Source: Gammaproteobacteria bacterium (GTDB lineage Bacteria; Pseudomonadota; Gammaproteobacteria; SZUA-229). From it: 34,801 bases of DNA. The notes below the pieces were generated by a model. The model had not been told where the DNA came from, did not search any database, and worked only from the letters and a program-made list of their open reading frames with translations. The stretch is from positions 1 through 34,801 of the forward strand of contig WFMW01000052.1 of assembly GCA_015488885.1 (NCBI GenBank), read 5' to 3'. Both the position numbers and the translations under genes were made by a program. Positions 34,421 to 34,801 of this stretch are shown in pieces (within the stretch, counting starts at the first letter, position 1; each line of letters starts with the position of its first letter).

Positions 34421-34507
34421 CTGTATGTCGCTATATTTAAGTATGTTATAACTGCTCACCTTTCTATGGTTTGAACTGGTAGAATCCGTGTCTGTCATAA
34501 TTATTTC

Positions 34508-34554
34508 TGGCTAATCAACTATGGCTAATCAACTATGGCTAATCAACTATGGCT
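34508..34554. repeat. 14-bp tandem repeat, three copies
   Basis: Copies of TGGCTAATCAACTA at 34508-34521, 34522-34535 and 34536-34549 are identical; a partial TGGCT follows. Same 14-bp period as the trpD-trpC and 34201 arrays, but a different unit sequence. Confidence 0.92.
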
Positions 34555-34577
34555 GAATTAAATTCAGGCTAATCAAA

Positions 34578-34609
34578 AATGCCCAATAGAATTAATGTCC
34601 AATAAAATT
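34578..34609. repeat. 16-bp tandem duplication over the start codon of the last gene
   Basis: 34578-34593 and 34594-34609 are near-identical. Each contains ATG. The second ATG (34595) opens the membrane-fusion protein; the first (34579) opens an eight-codon frame that stops at TAA. Confidence 0.85.
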
Positions 34610-34801
34610 TTTCAATTTATCAGCCAGTTATGGTCAAGCAAGATTAACCGCGCCAGAGTATTGCCGGTTGCTATTATTGTCGTCGCCCTGCTTATCATCC
34701 TTGTTTTTAAATTGCTGCAACCACAGCCGCCTGTCAAGGTTGTTGCAGAAAAAGTCTGGGTAGTGCAAACCCATCAGCTATCTGCGGGTAAAAAAATTCC
34801 A
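34595..34801 (+). CDS. probable HlyD/RND-type membrane fusion protein, N-terminal fragment
   Basis: The reading frame runs off the window after 69 codons. A basic cytosolic start (about residues 1-22) is followed by a strong transmembrane helix (VLPVAIIVVALLIILVFKLL, about 22-41) and a QPQPPVKVVAEKVWVVQT segment typical of the beginning of the periplasmic adaptor domain of efflux or secretion systems. Only the fragment is available, so this is a tentative family call. The ATG at 34595 is preferred because the ATG at 34579 terminates after eight codons. No ribosome-binding site is obvious. Confidence 0.55.
   Translation, partial: MSNKIFQFISQLWSSKINRARVLPVAIIVVALLIILVFKLLQPQPPVKVVAEKVWVVQTHQLSAGKKIP

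Larger units (their letters stand above)
34157..34594. other. 438-bp AT-rich gene-free stretch with repeats and an FNR-type site
   Basis: It lies between divergent genes and contains four short tandem arrays, an exact FNR box (34273-34286) and a TTTGCA-TCG-TGCAAA palindrome (34368-34382) that could be an operator. No gene of useful length is visible. An AT-rich segment (34305-34315) lies about 20 bp past the FNR box on the plus strand, consistent with a -10 region. Confidence 0.5.

Noticed and set aside
34201-34609. Short repeats as a CRISPR array
   Set aside because: Units are directly tandem, only 14-17 bp and without unique spacers; no cas genes.

Overview
The window looks like chromosomal DNA of a sulfur-oxidising gammaproteobacterium. 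The evidence is a Tat-exported SoxB thiosulfohydrolase, a lipid A/Kdo pathway (waaA, an lpxL-type acyltransferase, kdsA, kdsC, kdsB), the ubiquinone hydroxylase Coq7 and a typical gammaproteobacterial gene order (rpe end - gph - trpE ... trpG - trpD - trpC). I cannot name a genus from sequence alone. Gene density is high, and there are no phage genes, insertion sequences with transposases, or CRISPR arrays.

Layout. 1-6547 (+): end of rpe, gph, trpE, a secreted TIGR03790-type protein, a small inverted-repeat element, trpG, trpD, trpC and a YhfA-like OsmC protein. 6569-7207 (-): coq7. 7276-7602 (+): a thioredoxin-like [2Fe-2S] ferredoxin, followed by a probable free-standing small RNA at about 7657-7750. 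7774-12509 (-): a probable operon read pcm-like, rhodanese, tolC, lpxL-type, waaA, that is, envelope biogenesis. 12845-14737 (+): thiC without a recognisable TPP riboswitch, then two hairpins. 15037-24347 (+): nine contiguous genes for a type IV filament machine of MSHA-like layout (prepilin, MshE-like ATPase with a c-di-GMP-type N-domain, MshG-like platform, second prepilin, MshI/J/K-like inner-membrane assembly proteins, MshL-like secretin lipoprotein, TPR protein). 24690-25469 (+): an orphan lysozyme-like protein with a peptidoglycan-binding domain. 25506-26840 (-): trhP (U32 family). 26971-29923 (+): Kdo operon kdsA - kdsC - TalC-type transaldolase - kdsB. 29937-31700 (-): soxB. 31930-32006 (-): tRNA-Pro(CGG). 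32052-33668 (+): a fused APH-like/P-loop kinase with a strong terminator. 33722-34156 (-): a hemerythrin-like protein. 34595-end (+): start of a probable HlyD/RND-type membrane fusion protein.

How the parts relate. The trp genes form an interrupted pathway from chorismate to indole-glycerol phosphate. The minus-strand envelope operon and the Kdo operon supply and attach Kdo and acyl chains to lipid A. The filament locus is self-contained apart from a prepilin peptidase, a retraction ATPase and MshM, none of which is in the window. Two exact FNR/Anr palindromes (24510 and 34273) sit in the two longest gene-free stretches, and one lies next to the hemerythrin gene, suggesting oxygen-responsive control there.

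The most unusual feature not captured by gene calling is a recurrent pattern of short tandem duplications, mostly 14-20 bp. Many begin at or contain a stop or start codon (tolC, trpD/trpC, kdsB/soxB, the hemerythrin gene, the last gene). Several palindromic elements also begin at gene stop codons. The strongest candidates for undescribed biology are the compact filament locus, the CU-rich small RNA, and the Kdo operon built on a divergent metal-dependent-type KdsA with an embedded transaldolase.
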